Source: Cryptomeria japonica (lineage: Eukaryota; Streptophyta; Pinopsida; Cupressales; Cupressaceae). From it: a stretch of 64,000 bases of DNA. The notes below the pieces were generated by a model. It did not search any database. It had not been told where the DNA came from and worked only from the letters and a program-made list of their open reading frames with translations. The DNA is taken from contig NC_081413.1 in the NCBI RefSeq assembly GCF_030272615.1, positions 24,742,501 through 24,806,500 on the forward strand, in the 5' to 3' direction. The first letter of the stretch is position 1, and each line of letters begins with the position of its first letter. Position numbers and translations under genes: made by a program. Positions 34,600 through 46,789 of the stretch are shown piece after piece.

Positions 34600-36244
34600 T
34601 GTAGGGGAAAAAGTGAGACTAAGTATGGACACCCTAATCCCACTCTCATACACACTCATGGAATATGAAAGAGCTTAGGGAGGTAATGCACATCGGCTAC
34701 TTTTTATGAGAAAGACAAATACATAGACTACCTCTTTAGGTTTTCTATTCCTTTGTTGTAAATGAGAGAGAGGAATGATGCAAAATGCAATCTAACCTAG
34801 AAAGCAAGTAAGCAAACAAACCCTAATCTGATAATGCAAATCAAAGAACAACTGATATACTTCTGTGAAGTATAGATCAGAAGGAAAAATCAGAGGTGCA
34901 CCTAGGTCTGAAATCTGAGCAGAAATGTTTGGGACCAAGGTGCCACACCACTATTTTGATTCTGCAATTCTGGAGCTGAAACTGGCAGGAAGGATTCTGG
35001 AGTCTGCAAAGTGTTGCTCTACCAAGTCCTGCTGACAGAGGGCAGGACCATGGTGCCACACCAATATCTTGGGTAGCACTAGGGTGCCACGCCCCTATCC
35101 TTGGGGTTTCTTCCAAGATCTGCAATCCAGAACTATCCTCGTGTGCTCTTCCGGTCCCGAAACTTCCAGCGACACTCGAATCTGAACCTGTACCTAAAGC
35201 TAAAAAAGAGGGTTTGGGGTGGATATATAGGGTTTTTCCTTAGTCAAACCCTCATTTTCCTGATTTCCACCTCCATGAATAGTCGATAATGTATTGAAAA
35301 TTTGTGTGCAAGATCCTAAGAATGAAAGTAAACAACCTAGAGCAACCCTAAAGAGTAAACCAAAATTGCTTATGATTGACAAAGTAAATTATCTAAATCC
35401 ACAATGCAAAGTAATCTAAAGCATGAATGTGAATAAAAATGAAGCTTATGCAAATATATGAAAACAACATGAAACCATACCCAACCCCAAGGGAGAGGTA
35501 CAAGCCAATCATTAGTCAATGATCTCCTATTGTTCTTCTATAGCTTCAAAAGCCCCCAATTGATAAAATGATGCTTGATGAAGGTTTGATGGATGAATGT
35601 TGAATGTTGTTGAAGACTTCAAAAATCTACTCTTTCACTGCAAAGAAGGCTCTAATGCTCCAAAAACGTGTTCTTGGATCCTTAGAAGAAGACCCCTTCA
35701 AATGAAGAGAGCGAGCTCTTAAGTATGAAACCCTAGATCTTGATTTCATTTTTAGGCCGACCTAGGATTTGAATTTCCCGCTGATATTTTAGGGTTAAGC
35801 ATTATCATATCACAGGATTATGCTCCCGAAATTTTGGGGAAAAAGTCGTGGACCATGTGCATTCCCACCATGGTCCGACCGAATTTTCACCAAATTTTCA
35901 TGGCCATTAGATATGATGATATTAGAGTGCATCCCAAAGTTACAGCTGATTTCGAGATGTTTTGATATGTGAAATTGGGCCTAAATGGTCAAAATAAGAC
36001 ATAATTAGGGTTTATGATTAAATGATTCATTGGAGAAATAAGATGAAAAGGGGCACACTTAGGGTAAAGGGGCCAAATTTATAATATTTAAAGTGATGAG
36101 ACATGACCTTAGATTTAATTAAATTAATTAATTAAATACTGAAAGGGGAATGTGAAATGCATATGCAAGACACACTAAGGCGGGTGCTAACCTAAGTGTG
36201 AAATTGTACCCCCCTAGCAAGGTTGTACAATTTATGACACTACA
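34600..36244 (-). repeat. LTR of the Tat-like element (its 5' LTR)
   Basis: In the element's own direction the LTR starts TGTAGTGTCATAAATTG (at 36244) and ends CCCCTACA (at 34600), giving TG...CA borders and 1645 bases. The first coding frame starts about 200 bases further on. Inside are three copies of a GGTGCCAC[AG]CC-containing phrase (34935-35095). No matching LTR is found in the window, because the other end is lost near 10046. Confidence 0.6.
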
Positions 36245-37879
36245 TAACTCAACCTCCAATGCATATTTAGACTACAAGAGTATGGTATAAATAAGATAAA
36301 TCAACTAAGTTGGCTAGAGACCAACACAACTAAAAGAGCCAACCATAGAATAATATTAACACTAGAAATTTGAACTAGAACACTATGTCAAACCATATGA
36401 ACATGTCCTTAAAGTTGTAACACTTGAACCAACACACTAGATCAATATAAATCATTCTTTGGACCAATCATGATAGATAACCTCATTGTAAGCAAGCTAC
36501 CATAGCCAAGTTCATCATTTGAGCAACTGAGGAACTGAAAATATGATAGTGCAACATCCACAAAACATAGATAGTATATCTAGAATTGAAATCCATCATT
36601 ATCAAGAGCCAAATGAATACAAATAATTCTTCTACAAGGACATTAAATACTCTTTCCTATATAGTGTAACTTCCACTAATGTGACCTTTTGAAAACAACA
36701 TTTGAACACTCATTTTTAGACCATATACTACATCCACGCAAGTGAATACCTTCAACTTCCTCTTCACTTCTATTGCCTAAACACATAAGAATAGAAAACA
36801 TAGACCATGTTATCAAGGCCAAGTTTGACATCAATGACAACACGCGTCGAGTTTCTAATAGTGTAGTCAAGGATGAATTTTACAAGCTAGGGTGAATGAT
36901 GATTTTCTCGTAAAGCCTCATTGAGTAAATAGTGACACGAGGTTGTGAAAGATAAATGCTAACAAGTATAAATTGAAGAAAATAAGGCATTGTTAGTAGT
37001 CTCACAAGTAGAAATTCAGAGGACTATGATTTACCACAAATGAAAATTGACAGAAATAGTCTCCTAGATTGGTATCAATGCTCTAGTAAACTCATGTATG
37101 TTCTTGTCGCATCATAAAATAGGGAGAGACAAGAGGTTTGAGAATGGAGTTTTCGTAGCCGCCTTCTTTTTCTTTTTTTTAATTTGCTTTTCCTTTTTTT
37201 ATTTTTCTCTTTCCCCCCTTTTTGTATTTTTTCTTTTCTCTTTTTCTTTTTTTTTTTCTTTTATTTTTAATTTTATTTTTAATGGCTTTAGGTCACTAAG
37301 TACTCAATTTTTGGCCTAATTCCACCTAAAGGTTTTGGATGAATATTTTTTCACATCTACATTTATTTTGTAGTTAAAACCTATCGACGACCCATTTTTT
37401 AGGTAGTAACTAGCCAACAATGCCCATACATTTTCTGTTAGAGTTATCATGATGTAGCTACTAATTATTTATTTAATTATTAGTCTATTATACTCTACGC
37501 TTAAGCTAAAATTAGGCATCTTATAATTCTTTAGGATTTTCTCCTTTAGGGTTTCTAGTACCCTTTTATAGGGATTCACTCTTTGTAAATTAAGTAATTG
37601 TATTGCATTATTCTTACACAATCAATATGACTCCTCTTTTGTGGATCATTGAATTATGGCCTCCATAGATTTTTTTTGGCTTCTCTCCTTCTGTGACAGG
37701 TTTGCATGCAGGTGATCCTTGGGAGATATAGAGTTGATTTTTCCTCAACACCTATATTTTTATTGTATTTTTTTGGTAATAGTATACCTAGGAGCTGTTA
37801 GATGTTGTCACATAAAATTGTGTGATGTCATGGAGTTTCTTTGTCACACTTGACACAAAATTATCTTTAGAGATAGGTT
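36245..37879. other. Intergenic stretch with polypyrimidine tract
   Basis: No gene recognised. 37160-37275 is a nearly pure T/C tract; the ORF across it (37098-37319) is only Phe/Ser-rich low complexity. From 37436 a TGTTAGAGTTATC start with a downstream promoter- and polyA-like layout up to about 37700 could be a partial LTR, but I find no partner, purine tract or primer binding site. Confidence 0.4.
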
Positions 37880-39665
37880 GCTTGTACAATTTTAAGCAAT
37901 TCCCATTAACAATAAGGGTCATATAATTAAAATCCACAATGCAGAGATTTCTTACCCCATTGTCATAAACAACCTTGATGTCATAAGGCCCTAGTCATCT
38001 AGTGTAAAACTTTCTTTTAATGTCTTGAGATTTGAAATCATACAAGAGCACCCAATCTCCTGTTGAAATCACCATTGTCAAATGAAACGATCATGCCAAA
38101 GGGCATGTTGTTTCTAATTTTTTTTAGCATGGAAAAGTGATTATTTTTCGAATTCATCCAAGGAGTGAAGTTAAAAAATCCATACTTTCCGAGCATTTGT
38201 TAGACTCATTCCTAATTGAAGGGAATTATGAAGAGTTTTTACCTCAAATTCAATAGGTAAAACCACATTCTTACCATAGAGAAGTTTGTATCGAATCACA
38301 CAAGTGGTTGTTTTCCATGTTGTTTGGTAAGGCCACACTACAAAAATTCATACTACTTAATTTTTTTTATGAAGTGGAACCATCTTTGTAAGAATGCTCT
38401 TGATCTCCCAATTGGTTACTTCAACTTGTCCATTGGCCCGAGGATGATATGGTGAAGAATTGTGGTACTTGATTTCATATTCATGTACCCAAGTAGAAAT
38501 GAGTTCTAATGTGAATTGAGGTCTTTGATCCATGACTATCTTCCAAGGTATACCAAACATGGTAAAAATATCAAAGTATAGGAAGTCAACAACTATAGTA
38601 TTACTTGCATGTTTTAGTGCTACAATCTCTACTTATTTAGTCACATAATTAGTATAAACCAATATGTACTCCTTATTTCTTGATGGGATATTGATTGGTC
38701 CTACAAAATATAAACTCTTTTTCTCAAAAGGGTCAATAGATAGCTAAGGGTGTAATGACATTTAATGAGAATGTGTAGGTCAGCCCATGTGTTGACACTT
38801 GTCACAATATTGAACATATGGCTTACAATCGTTAAGAATTGTAGGCCAATAATATCCAACAATGAGGATTTTGTAGTAGTCCTCTAAGCTAGAAAATGTA
38901 TGCATCAAGGTTCTATAGACAAGCATGAAGTATATCAAATACATCTTCGTCTACACATCAGCGCATGGCATTATCGATGTCAATTTTGAAGAGGAATTTG
39001 TTCATCTACGCATATTGGCCACTGAGTCCAATGAGATTTTGATGCTTCCTTCTTCAGAAATACAAAATAAACTTGCATGTGACTAGGTAGCTTGCAATGT
39101 TTGCAAACAATACTTTTAACTGAGATAGCAAAAAGGTGTTCATTTGAAAATGCATCATCAACAGGCATAGGTTCGTCTTCTTGTTGCAACCTGGATAAAA
39201 AGTCTGCAACCACATTTTCCCAAACATGTTTATCAAGTATAGTTATATCAAATTATTGTAATAATAGTAATTACTTAATCACTCTTCCTGTAACAACCAG
39301 CTTATTCATTAAAAATCTTATTGCAGAGTGATCAGTATGGACACAGACTTTATAACTAGTTATCTAGTGATAAAATTTATTCACTATGTATACTACAACC
39401 ACAAACCCTTTTTTAGTCATAGTATAGTCTACCTCTACACCATTAAAATTCTTACTGATATAATAAATGGAGTAAAAGAGTGAATTCTTCTTTTGTCCAA
39501 GCATTGCTCTCATTGAATCATCAGAGGCATCAGTGTGGATTTGAAATGGTAGCTCCCAATTTGGCCCATGTATCACAATTGTTGAAGTGGGCTTTCCTTT
39601 GATTTCGTTGAAGGCTTGGTGATGTGCATCGGTCCATGAAAAGGCAACATCTTCACCTAACAAGA
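37880..39665 (-). pseudogene. Athila-like gypsy RNase H and integrase fragment
   Basis: From 39663 downward: FSWTDAHHQAFNEIKGKPTS, FQIHTDASDDSMRAMLGQKK, YYISKNFNGVEVDYTMTKK (the usual TEKE is TKKG, losing the catalytic Glu), VCVHTDHSAIRFLMNK, VADFLSRLQQ. Integrase follows: the core near 38560 (WKIVMDQRPQF, then SSPYHPRANGQVEVTNWEIK). Stops and frame changes are dense between 38980 and 38560. Domain phrases resemble Athila-type gypsy elements. The upper edge at about 39665 is abrupt, beside a truncated LTR of another element. Confidence 0.82.
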
Positions 39666-39699
39666 CAAAAAGAGGTAAGGCAAATTTACTAAAATTTTG

Positions 39700-42543
39700 A
39701 CAAAATTAAAAGTACCCTATGACAAAATTAAACACAAGATATTCACTCCTCTGCCTACAATGACATTTAAGATAACTAACATGAACAATATTAAATGACT
39801 GTTTCATGTGACAACTACTTGCTATCCTAAGTAAACTTAAAATGTGTGAATAGGTGCTAACTAAGAACTAGTTAGGATATGTCCATATTTACACCAACAA
39901 CCCCCCTTAAGTGCAATACTAATTATGAAGATGCAATATATGGGTCCCAACAACTAGGCCATGTTAGGTATCCATGCACAAGTAGTCATACAACCATATC
40001 TCTTACAAATACAAAAAAGGAGAAAACCCTATGGGATATAACTCCTCTCAGAATAAATATTTGCAAATATATATAGGTAATAGATGAGTGATGTGTGGAG
40101 CTCTTAACATCAATACCCCCCAAGAATTACATCCATCATGAGAATCCAAGTGTTGCCCCCCCCCCCCAAAAAAAAAAATAAAAATATGAATAATCACAGT
40201 GGTAAGTGTTAGAAGGAGAAACATTATCCAATGCTTACAAACCACATGTCTCTCTTTAGGAAGAAACAAAACCATATATAGATGCAAGGATGATTCTCAT
40301 CGTAGATATGCAATGAAAGAGAGAATCATGAAGAATGAAGATGACGTCCCTACAAATTAGTCATGGATCTCCTTGCCCATGAAATATGATGATGCCACAA
40401 TCAAATCAGGTACATGCCCAAACAAAAAGGTAAGCAACAAGCTAGACCTATGTGGAAACTGATATAGAAGAAACTCCAAAGACATATATACTAAAATATT
40501 TCCTCCAAAAAAATGTGAAGGACAATGATAGCCTTGTTGATCAGGAATGATGAAAGTATCAATCAATTAATGTGGAGGCAATCACTCATAGTGGAGGCAA
40601 ATCAACCATCTCTATAGAAGAATTAGGAACCTATGAAGCAACCTTGACTAAATTTTCAAAAGCTTCGAAAGAATCATTGTCATAGGGTATCTTCTGTAAA
40701 GAATGAAGAGACAAATTTGGATAATCTAAGAAGGTCTGAGTATCAAGATCTCCATATAATTCTCAAATGTGAGCCCAAAGAGCATGAGGATTTTCAAAAT
40801 CAACAATAGAATCCAATATGTTATCATCTACATGACCAAAAATATTACTAAAGATGGGATCCTTATTGCATTTCCAAACAATTTTCTAATGAAATGTGTC
40901 AGATAAGAGAACAAGATTATACAAATAAGACAATAAATGAAACTTTCTAAGATGATTGATAATGCCATCACATTAATGTCTACAATTACCTATCTTTAAT
41001 ATGATCAAAGAAGGGTGTATTGATAATTCCATTACATAATCTGACATTCTTCAAAATGCCAAAGATAGAACTAAAACCTCCAAATATAATGAAAGAAGAA
41101 ACAAGCTGATTTGGTCAATATGGTTTGGTAGGTGGGGCTTGCGAGAGATTTATGTTAACTGACCTGCGTTGGAAGTCATCGGTACCCAACCTCTCCACCT
41201 TTGAGAATGTTGTTATAGGCTATCCACTATGGATTCGTAGCCTTGAAGATGATTCCAGGTTGAAAACAGCTCCTACTATGTATATTTCGTTGATGTCACT
41301 GCAGGTATATTAATGTTGCCATAGGTAAAATGTTGCTGCGAATCTTTAAAAATTGAACAACCTTTGGATATACGCTGCCTCCAATCGGCTTGGTCTTGTC
41401 CATTAAAACTACTCCTTATATTGATTCACAGTATTTAATTTTGATTTTCCCTCGAACCAATGAAGAACGATGTTGAAAAGAGCACATAATAATATCCCCA
41501 TATTAAATATTGGCTTCTCAATATTAACTGCAATATACAATCCCATCAACCAAGAAATCATATTATAGAATGATTGAAATAGAAAGCAACAAGGTAGAAT
41601 ATTGCTCAAATTTTAATATCGTTGCCATGTTGTTACTTCAAACCAAGCACAACAGGTATGCGCAACAAGAAGATAAGACAGTTAAGCAAGCCATGGTGGA
41701 ATGAATGCCTCCAACGAAAAGTTGGCCTGTGTAATAAGCAATGATATCGCAGCTACTGTTATATAGTGCTCGAAGAAATAATATATCACTAGTTGTGATG
41801 GAATTGATGAATGGAGGTGAAATATTTCTCCAATCTAATCACACCACAGCAATCAAATTGCTATATGTATATCATTGGCAAAGTCGATCAAATGCAAAAT
41901 AAACTACAAAATTGGCAGGAAAACTTCAATGATACATTGCTCTTCTCCAAATACTGCAGGCTTGTATGTCGTTGCAATTGACAGATGGAATGAATAAGAT
42001 GTCGTCACAGTCACGACCAATAGTAGTGAGGGAACTTCAGAAAATTCTGAGAATTTTCAATGCGGAATGATGTCAACTCTACAGAGAGGACTATAGGAAG
42101 ATGAATAACATATCTCTTCTCAACTGCTCAATTCTCTGAATGGGAAGGTAATTTGCGTAAACGAAGCTCTGATATCAAGTTGGAGATATTAGGAGCCCAT
42201 CATGAAGCTGGTCACACTTCAAGAGATCGATTAAGAAACAATCCAATTACATGACAATTTTGTAACTTGAGTAATGATGAACAACAAGATTGAAAAGAAA
42301 ATCTTGAGATGAGCTTTTTATGAATAAATATGAATTGATGAAAGAGTAGTTACAACTACCTTGTGACAAAATTAAATGCAAGATACGGACTAATCTCTAT
42401 CTAGAATGACAGCTAAGATAACTAACATGAACAATATTAAATTATTATCTCATGTGATAACTAAACTATCCTAAGTAAACTTAACATGTGAGCATAGGTG
42501 CTAACTAAGAACTAGTTAGGATATGTCCATATGCGCACCAACA
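39700..42543 (-). mobile_element. Non-autonomous copia-like LTR element (gag-only)
   Basis: Two related LTRs face the same way on the minus strand: 42181-42543 (5') and a truncated 39700-39899 (3'). In element direction each starts TGTTGGTG, then ATATGGACATATCC. A purine tract (AAGGGGGGT, seen inverted at 39900-39908) abuts the 3' LTR, and TTGATATCAGAGC, a near match to the initiator-tRNA-Met primer site, abuts the 5' LTR (inverted at 42167-42179). The 2.26 kb interior holds only a gag-like remnant. No pol is seen. The left LTR is cut at its junction with the Athila-like fragment. Confidence 0.78.
40560..40960 (-). pseudogene. Gag-like remnant in the non-autonomous element
   Basis: Minus-strand frame with a few stops: WKCNKDPIFSNIFGHVDDN, then LDSIVDFENPHALWAHI, ELYGDLDTQTFLDYPNLS. 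The ALW-x-ELYGD phrase and the helical pattern recall copia Gag proteins. This is a weak, pattern-level match. Confidence 0.4.
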
Positions 42544-42545
42544 AA

Positions 42546-43914
42546 AAATTACATCTCTTATTAGCTTTAGAAGCCCATTTGGCAAGACAATTTCTAACCC
42601 AACTTGCAAACTTTCTCCAAAACCAAAAGGATAGAAATGGCTTTCTTTTGATTACTAATACCAAATCTTGTAGTAGGAGATAAAAGAAATAAACTAAACC
42701 ACTACTACCATTGACAATACCATTAATCTCTTTTCCAAGATTGCCTCATTAAAAACCATTAGTATTTATTTTCAAAATATTTAGAAGAGGAGAAGACCAT
42801 TTACCAACCCTATTAACCTTAAGAAAATATTTGACTTAAAAGTGATACGGAACAAAATTAACTAGATGACCCAAATCTAAGTTTTTCAAAATCAAAATAT
42901 AAGATAGAATAATAACTTGATATCTGATGAAGAGAGGCCGGGGACACAAAAAAACAAAAAAAAAACAGAAAAACAGAGTAATAACAGAAACAAAATAATG
43001 ATGCATTCACACTATTATTATGTATTCACATATATCTCAACAAAAATGCAATGTTTGATTCCATAAAAGGAGCTGCTGCTATCTAATTATCCACACAGAA
43101 AATATAATCTTAAACTCTGTTCTTAACAGAAACCTTATTGCTATCTTCTTGTTGCAACAACAACACTTCTACTTTTGTTTTTAACACATATTAAAAACTG
43201 CCCAGTCTTTTCCTATGAAGCTTTTACTAATTCGATAATTACTTCTAGAGACTTCTTTTATATTTAATATTTTATTTAAAACTATTTTCCCTCCTATACG
43301 CATGCCCAACTACACTAAGGACAGTAGCAAGCACAAAAAAAAAAAAATTTCTTTCATTTCAAAGCTGACATGTTTGAGTAAACAGCAACGCACAGTGACA
43401 AAGAGTGAGGGACTGTCTACGGATTAGGCAGGGAGGTAGTTGGTGATTAAATCCAACAAATCAAAAGAAAACATTGGTACTAAGGTATCTTTTAATGAGT
43501 CTAAAATTTTAAGGTATCTTTTAATGACTCTTAAATCTTATGTGAAATCTAACCAATGTAACTATAATATCCTTGAATTCCTCTCTAACCAAATTTTCCA
43601 AAAGATAAAGATGTTACCAATATCTTAATCAACCAATAGGGAAGAAACAAACACAAGAGGACTTCTCAAACTAGCCTAGAAATCAAACAAAGATGCATAA
43701 TGAATAAAGGTTACCTCAAAAAACCTCTACCGTTACCTCAAAAAACCTCTAAAAAAAAGACTAGAAAAAAAAGATGAGACACACATTCCTCATTGACCCC
43801 ACACAAAACACATTTAGAATGGCCTTTAAATCATCTCTTTTCAATGTTTTCCCATATGATAAAGCCACCAATAAGGAAACTACACTTGGGCCATAAAACT
43901 TATTATAAATAGTC
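42546..43914 (-). pseudogene. LINE 3' part: zinc-knuckle (zf-RVT) and RNase H remnants
   Basis: From 43914 downward: KFYGPKCSFLIGGFIIWENI, EKR, stop, FKGHSKCVLCGVNEECVSHL (KCVLCG...HL near 43815-43780 fits the zf-RVT zinc region of plant LINEs). Then IWLERNSRIL near 43600, and W-S-x-P-LLNILKINTNGF with GNLGKEINGIVNGSSG, then NCLAKWASKANKR near 42600, matching the RNase H of plant L1-type LINEs with an internal deletion. The order is right for a LINE 3' half. A complete LTR element (43920-46428) has inserted in the zf-RVT region. Confidence 0.62.
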
Positions 43915-43919
43915 CTCAA

Positions 43920-44699
43920 TGTTGAAGATTTATAGCTGAGAGAGAGATTTTTTGAAGAATCCTTGCCAGCTGTTCTTATCCGATGTGGAGTGATTATGTG
44001 CTGGCTGCCGTCTCTATTCCCGTATGGATTTCGTTGGTTGTCTTTCCTCCTTGCGTCGGTGGTGTAACCGACCTCTTTCTTTATGCGTGACTCTTGTCAT
44101 TCCCGCGGAGAAGAGTAATGGCTAGTTTGGGAGAGTACGTGAAGAGTCTGGTCTTTTTCGTGCGTTGATTGTTCTCTTTCTTGTTGCGGGTTATGATGGA
44201 TTCCTATATAGGTTGGTGATAAGGAAGCCGTGGGTAGAGATGAAGGCATTCCGTCATTCATTTTTTGTTTGATAATCATCGTGTGTAATATTCGGGCTTC
44301 ATATGTAATGTCCAAGTTTCTTGTGTAAGGTTTGGGCTTCTGTGTAATGTTCGAGCTTTTGCAAGTTTCTTGTGTAAGGTTTGGGCTTCTGTGTAATGTT
44401 CGAGCTTTTGTTGGAGATCATTTATGCTGCGATCTACATCATTTTTTCAGTCTTCTCTCTGTGAAGGTTCAGTCTCTCTTGAACAGGTTCAGATTACTGT
44501 AGGTTGTTATATGATAACAATCGTATTTAGTTCTTGACTTCTTATAATTGTATCTTGTTTCGTGTGAAGGTTCAGTCTCTCTTGACTTCTTATATTGATT
44601 TTGTGCGCTGTGTTTTTTTACTCTCGAGTGGAGGGTTTTCCCGGGATAGATTCTGTGTATCTTGTTTCAGTTTTCTATATTCTGGGTCAAGTTTTAACA
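43920..44699 (+). repeat. Left LTR of the 2.5 kb element
   Basis: TG...CA borders, followed at once by the primer binding site. Contains a local duplication of the GTGTAAGGTTTGGGCTTC / TAATGTTCGAGC phrase absent in the right LTR. A partly palindromic TGATAACAATCG phrase is shared with the right copy. Confidence 0.92.
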
Positions 44700-44711
44700 T
44701 GGTATCAGAGC
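44700..44711 (+). other. Primer binding site (initiator tRNA-Met)
   Basis: TGGTATCAGAGC is the standard complement of the plant initiator tRNA-Met 3' end, and starts on the base after the LTR. Confidence 0.93.
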
Positions 44712-45211
44712 AGGTTCCTCCTATAAAGCCTAACCGCTTGAAGGTAGATCCTATACTTTTGTCCTAGGATGGGCACTACAGCTTAGCATTCTAGCACAGC
44801 CTGTTATAGGTGGATTTCTGTCACATTTATGTGGTTGGTCCATCACTTTGTTATGGATGGTATTAATGACAGCTCTTAAGATGATGCTTAAAATATGCAC
44901 GGGGCAGATATTGTGGATAGATGATGAGTGATGGCGAGGGTCAAAGGCCACACAACCATTTGATCATCACTAGGTGCTTTGGTGTCATCAATCCAAGTGA
45001 ATGGAAATTCCATTGCTGAGCAAAATTATAAAAGGACAAATCAGAGATTGCATTCAAGGAAGGAAGATTGCTTGCATTTCTTCGCAAAGGAAGAATCAAC
45101 ATTCAGAGGGAGTTTGACATATCTTCATAAGTAACCTTGGACAAGGAGGTCAGAAGATTGATTTCAGCTTCAGAGGGAGCTATCTCATCATGAAGATTTG
45201 GTCAAAGCATT

Positions 45212-45480
45212 TTTCTCTGTGATGGAGAAATTTGAGGTGAAATAATGAGTTCTTCTCTATGAGGGAGAAATTCGAGGTGCAATCCCTTTCTAATGAGTTC
45301 TTCTCCATGATGGAGAAGTTCATGGTGCAATCCCTTGTTAATGAGTTCTTCTCTGTGAGAGAAGTTCGAGTTGAAATCCCTTGATTAATGAGTTCTTATC
45401 TGCGAGAGAAGTTCGAGGTGAAATCCCTTGATTAATGAGTTCTTCTCTACAAGAGAAGTTTGAGGTGAAATCCCTTGATC
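45212..45480 (+). repeat. 48-base minisatellite in the LTR element interior
   Basis: Five to six copies of a unit of about 48 bases beginning AATGAGTTCTTCTCT and ending near GGTGCAATCCCTT. The period equals 16 codons. In one frame the early units read NEFFSMREKFEVQSLS; a one-base slip later, the last units read MSSSLQEKFEVKSLDP. It may be the remains of a repeated coiled-coil-like peptide. Confidence 0.85.
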
Positions 45481-45714
45481 CAACCTCTGGGAGTAGCTAT
45501 GGTGGAAGTCATGTGTATGACTTTATGTTGTTTATTTTTTGGTTTTATTCACCCTTTAGGAGTAGCTGTGGTGAATATTGTTATGTTGAGATAACATTTT
45601 TTTTATTTGAGAAAATTTGTGATGAGATTTTTTTTGTCAACATACTTTTGGTTGCAGCTATGTGTACTTGTCATGTGATGACATTTTGAATATCTCTCTC
45701 TTGCTAAGAGGGAA

Positions 45715-46428
45715 TGTTGAAGATTTATAGCTACGAGAGAGATTGTCTGAAGAAGCCTTGCCAGTTGTTCTTATCCAATGTGGAGTGATTATGTGATGGT
45801 TGTCGTTTCTATTCTCATATGGAGTTCGTCGGTTGCCTTTCCTCCTTGCGTCGGTAGTGTAACCGACCTTTTTATTTATGCGTGAGTCTTTTCATTCCCG
45901 TGGAGAAGAGTAATGGATAGTTCGGGAGAGTACGTGAAGAGTTTGGTCTTTTTCGTGCGTTGATTGTTCTCTTTCTTGTTGCTGGTTATGACGGATTCCT
46001 ATATAGGTTGGGGATAAGGCAGACATGGGTAGAGCTAAAGGCATTCTGTCATTCATTTTTTGTTTGATAATCACCCTGTGTAATGTTTGGGCTTCATATG
46101 TAATGTTCAAGTTTCTTGTGTAAGGTTTGGGCTTCTATGTAATGTTTGAGCTTTTCTTGGATATTATTTATGCTGCGATCATCATCATTTTTTTTAGTCT
46201 TCTCTCTGTGAAGGTTCAGTCTCTCTTAACATGTTCACATTACTGTGGATTGTTATATGATAACAATCGTATTTAGTTCTTGACTTCTTATTATTGTATC
46301 AGACTTGCTATCATAATAAAAGATTCATTTTGTGTGGCTGGATTTTTTACCCTCAAGTGGAGGGTTTTCCCAGGATAGATTTTGTGTATCTTGTTTTAGT
46401 TTTCTAAATTTTGGTTCATTTTTTAACA
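45715..46428 (+). repeat. Right LTR of the 2.5 kb element
   Basis: Pairs with 43920-44699. Follows the purine tract and is flanked on the right by the target duplication CTCAA. About 8-10 per cent different by eye, so the insertion is not recent. Confidence 0.92.
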
Positions 46429-46433
46429 CTCAA

Positions 46434-46785
46434 TCCCATACGTTTCCATTTTTGTTAATTTATATTCATTAGAATAGAGTAAACTCATTTAGTATCATAA
46501 CCTAATCTTGAGCCTCCTCCTACTCTACAAAAAAGAATGTACCTCAACTAGGAGAGAAGCAAGGAAATCATTAGATTCTAGATCTTCCCCCATAGCCTAA
46601 CAAATCATATATTTCTAGTGAGAAATAGAAGACTCCTCCACTAAATGATAATCTTTAAAATCATAAAATTTAGATCAATTAGAATCCATAAAAACATTAA
46701 TCTAAGGATGGAGAAGAAGGAGGGAATAGAGAATTACAGAATGAAGATTCCATGAATTAATTCAAAAAAGAGCCTAATAGAAATT
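46434..46785 (-). pseudogene. LINE remnant, continuation beyond the LTR insertion
   Basis: From the insertion point going upstream on the minus strand, code continues as GGSRLGYDTK, a stop, VYSILMNIN, then KWKRMG before the LTR-element target site. This is the Trp-rich lead-in that precedes zf-RVT in LINEs. It fits as the same LINE as 42546-43914. Higher up it fades into stops; RT is not recognised. Confidence 0.4.
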
Positions 46786-46789
46786 TGGC

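Larger units (their letters stand above)
43915..46433 (+). mobile_element. Complete short non-autonomous LTR retrotransposon with TSD
   Basis: CTCAA at 43915-43919 and 46429-46433 is a 5-base target duplication. LTRs: 43920-44699 (780 bases) and 45715-46428 (714 bases), both TGTTGAAG...TTTTAACA. The primer binding site TGGTATCAGAGC (initiator tRNA-Met) sits immediately after the left LTR at 44700-44711. The purine tract CTAAGAGGGAA precedes the right LTR. The interior is only 1015 bases, with no pol. The length difference between LTRs is mostly a 57-base tandem duplication in the left one (around 44320-44410). It needs enzymes from another element. It lies inside a LINE remnant. Confidence 0.93.

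Noticed and set aside
37098-37319. Hydrophobic 73-residue Phe-rich protein
   Set aside because: It is the translation of a T/C simple tract.
37436-37700. Solo copia LTR
   Set aside because: TG start and promoter-like layout only; no partner, primer site, purine tract or target duplication found.
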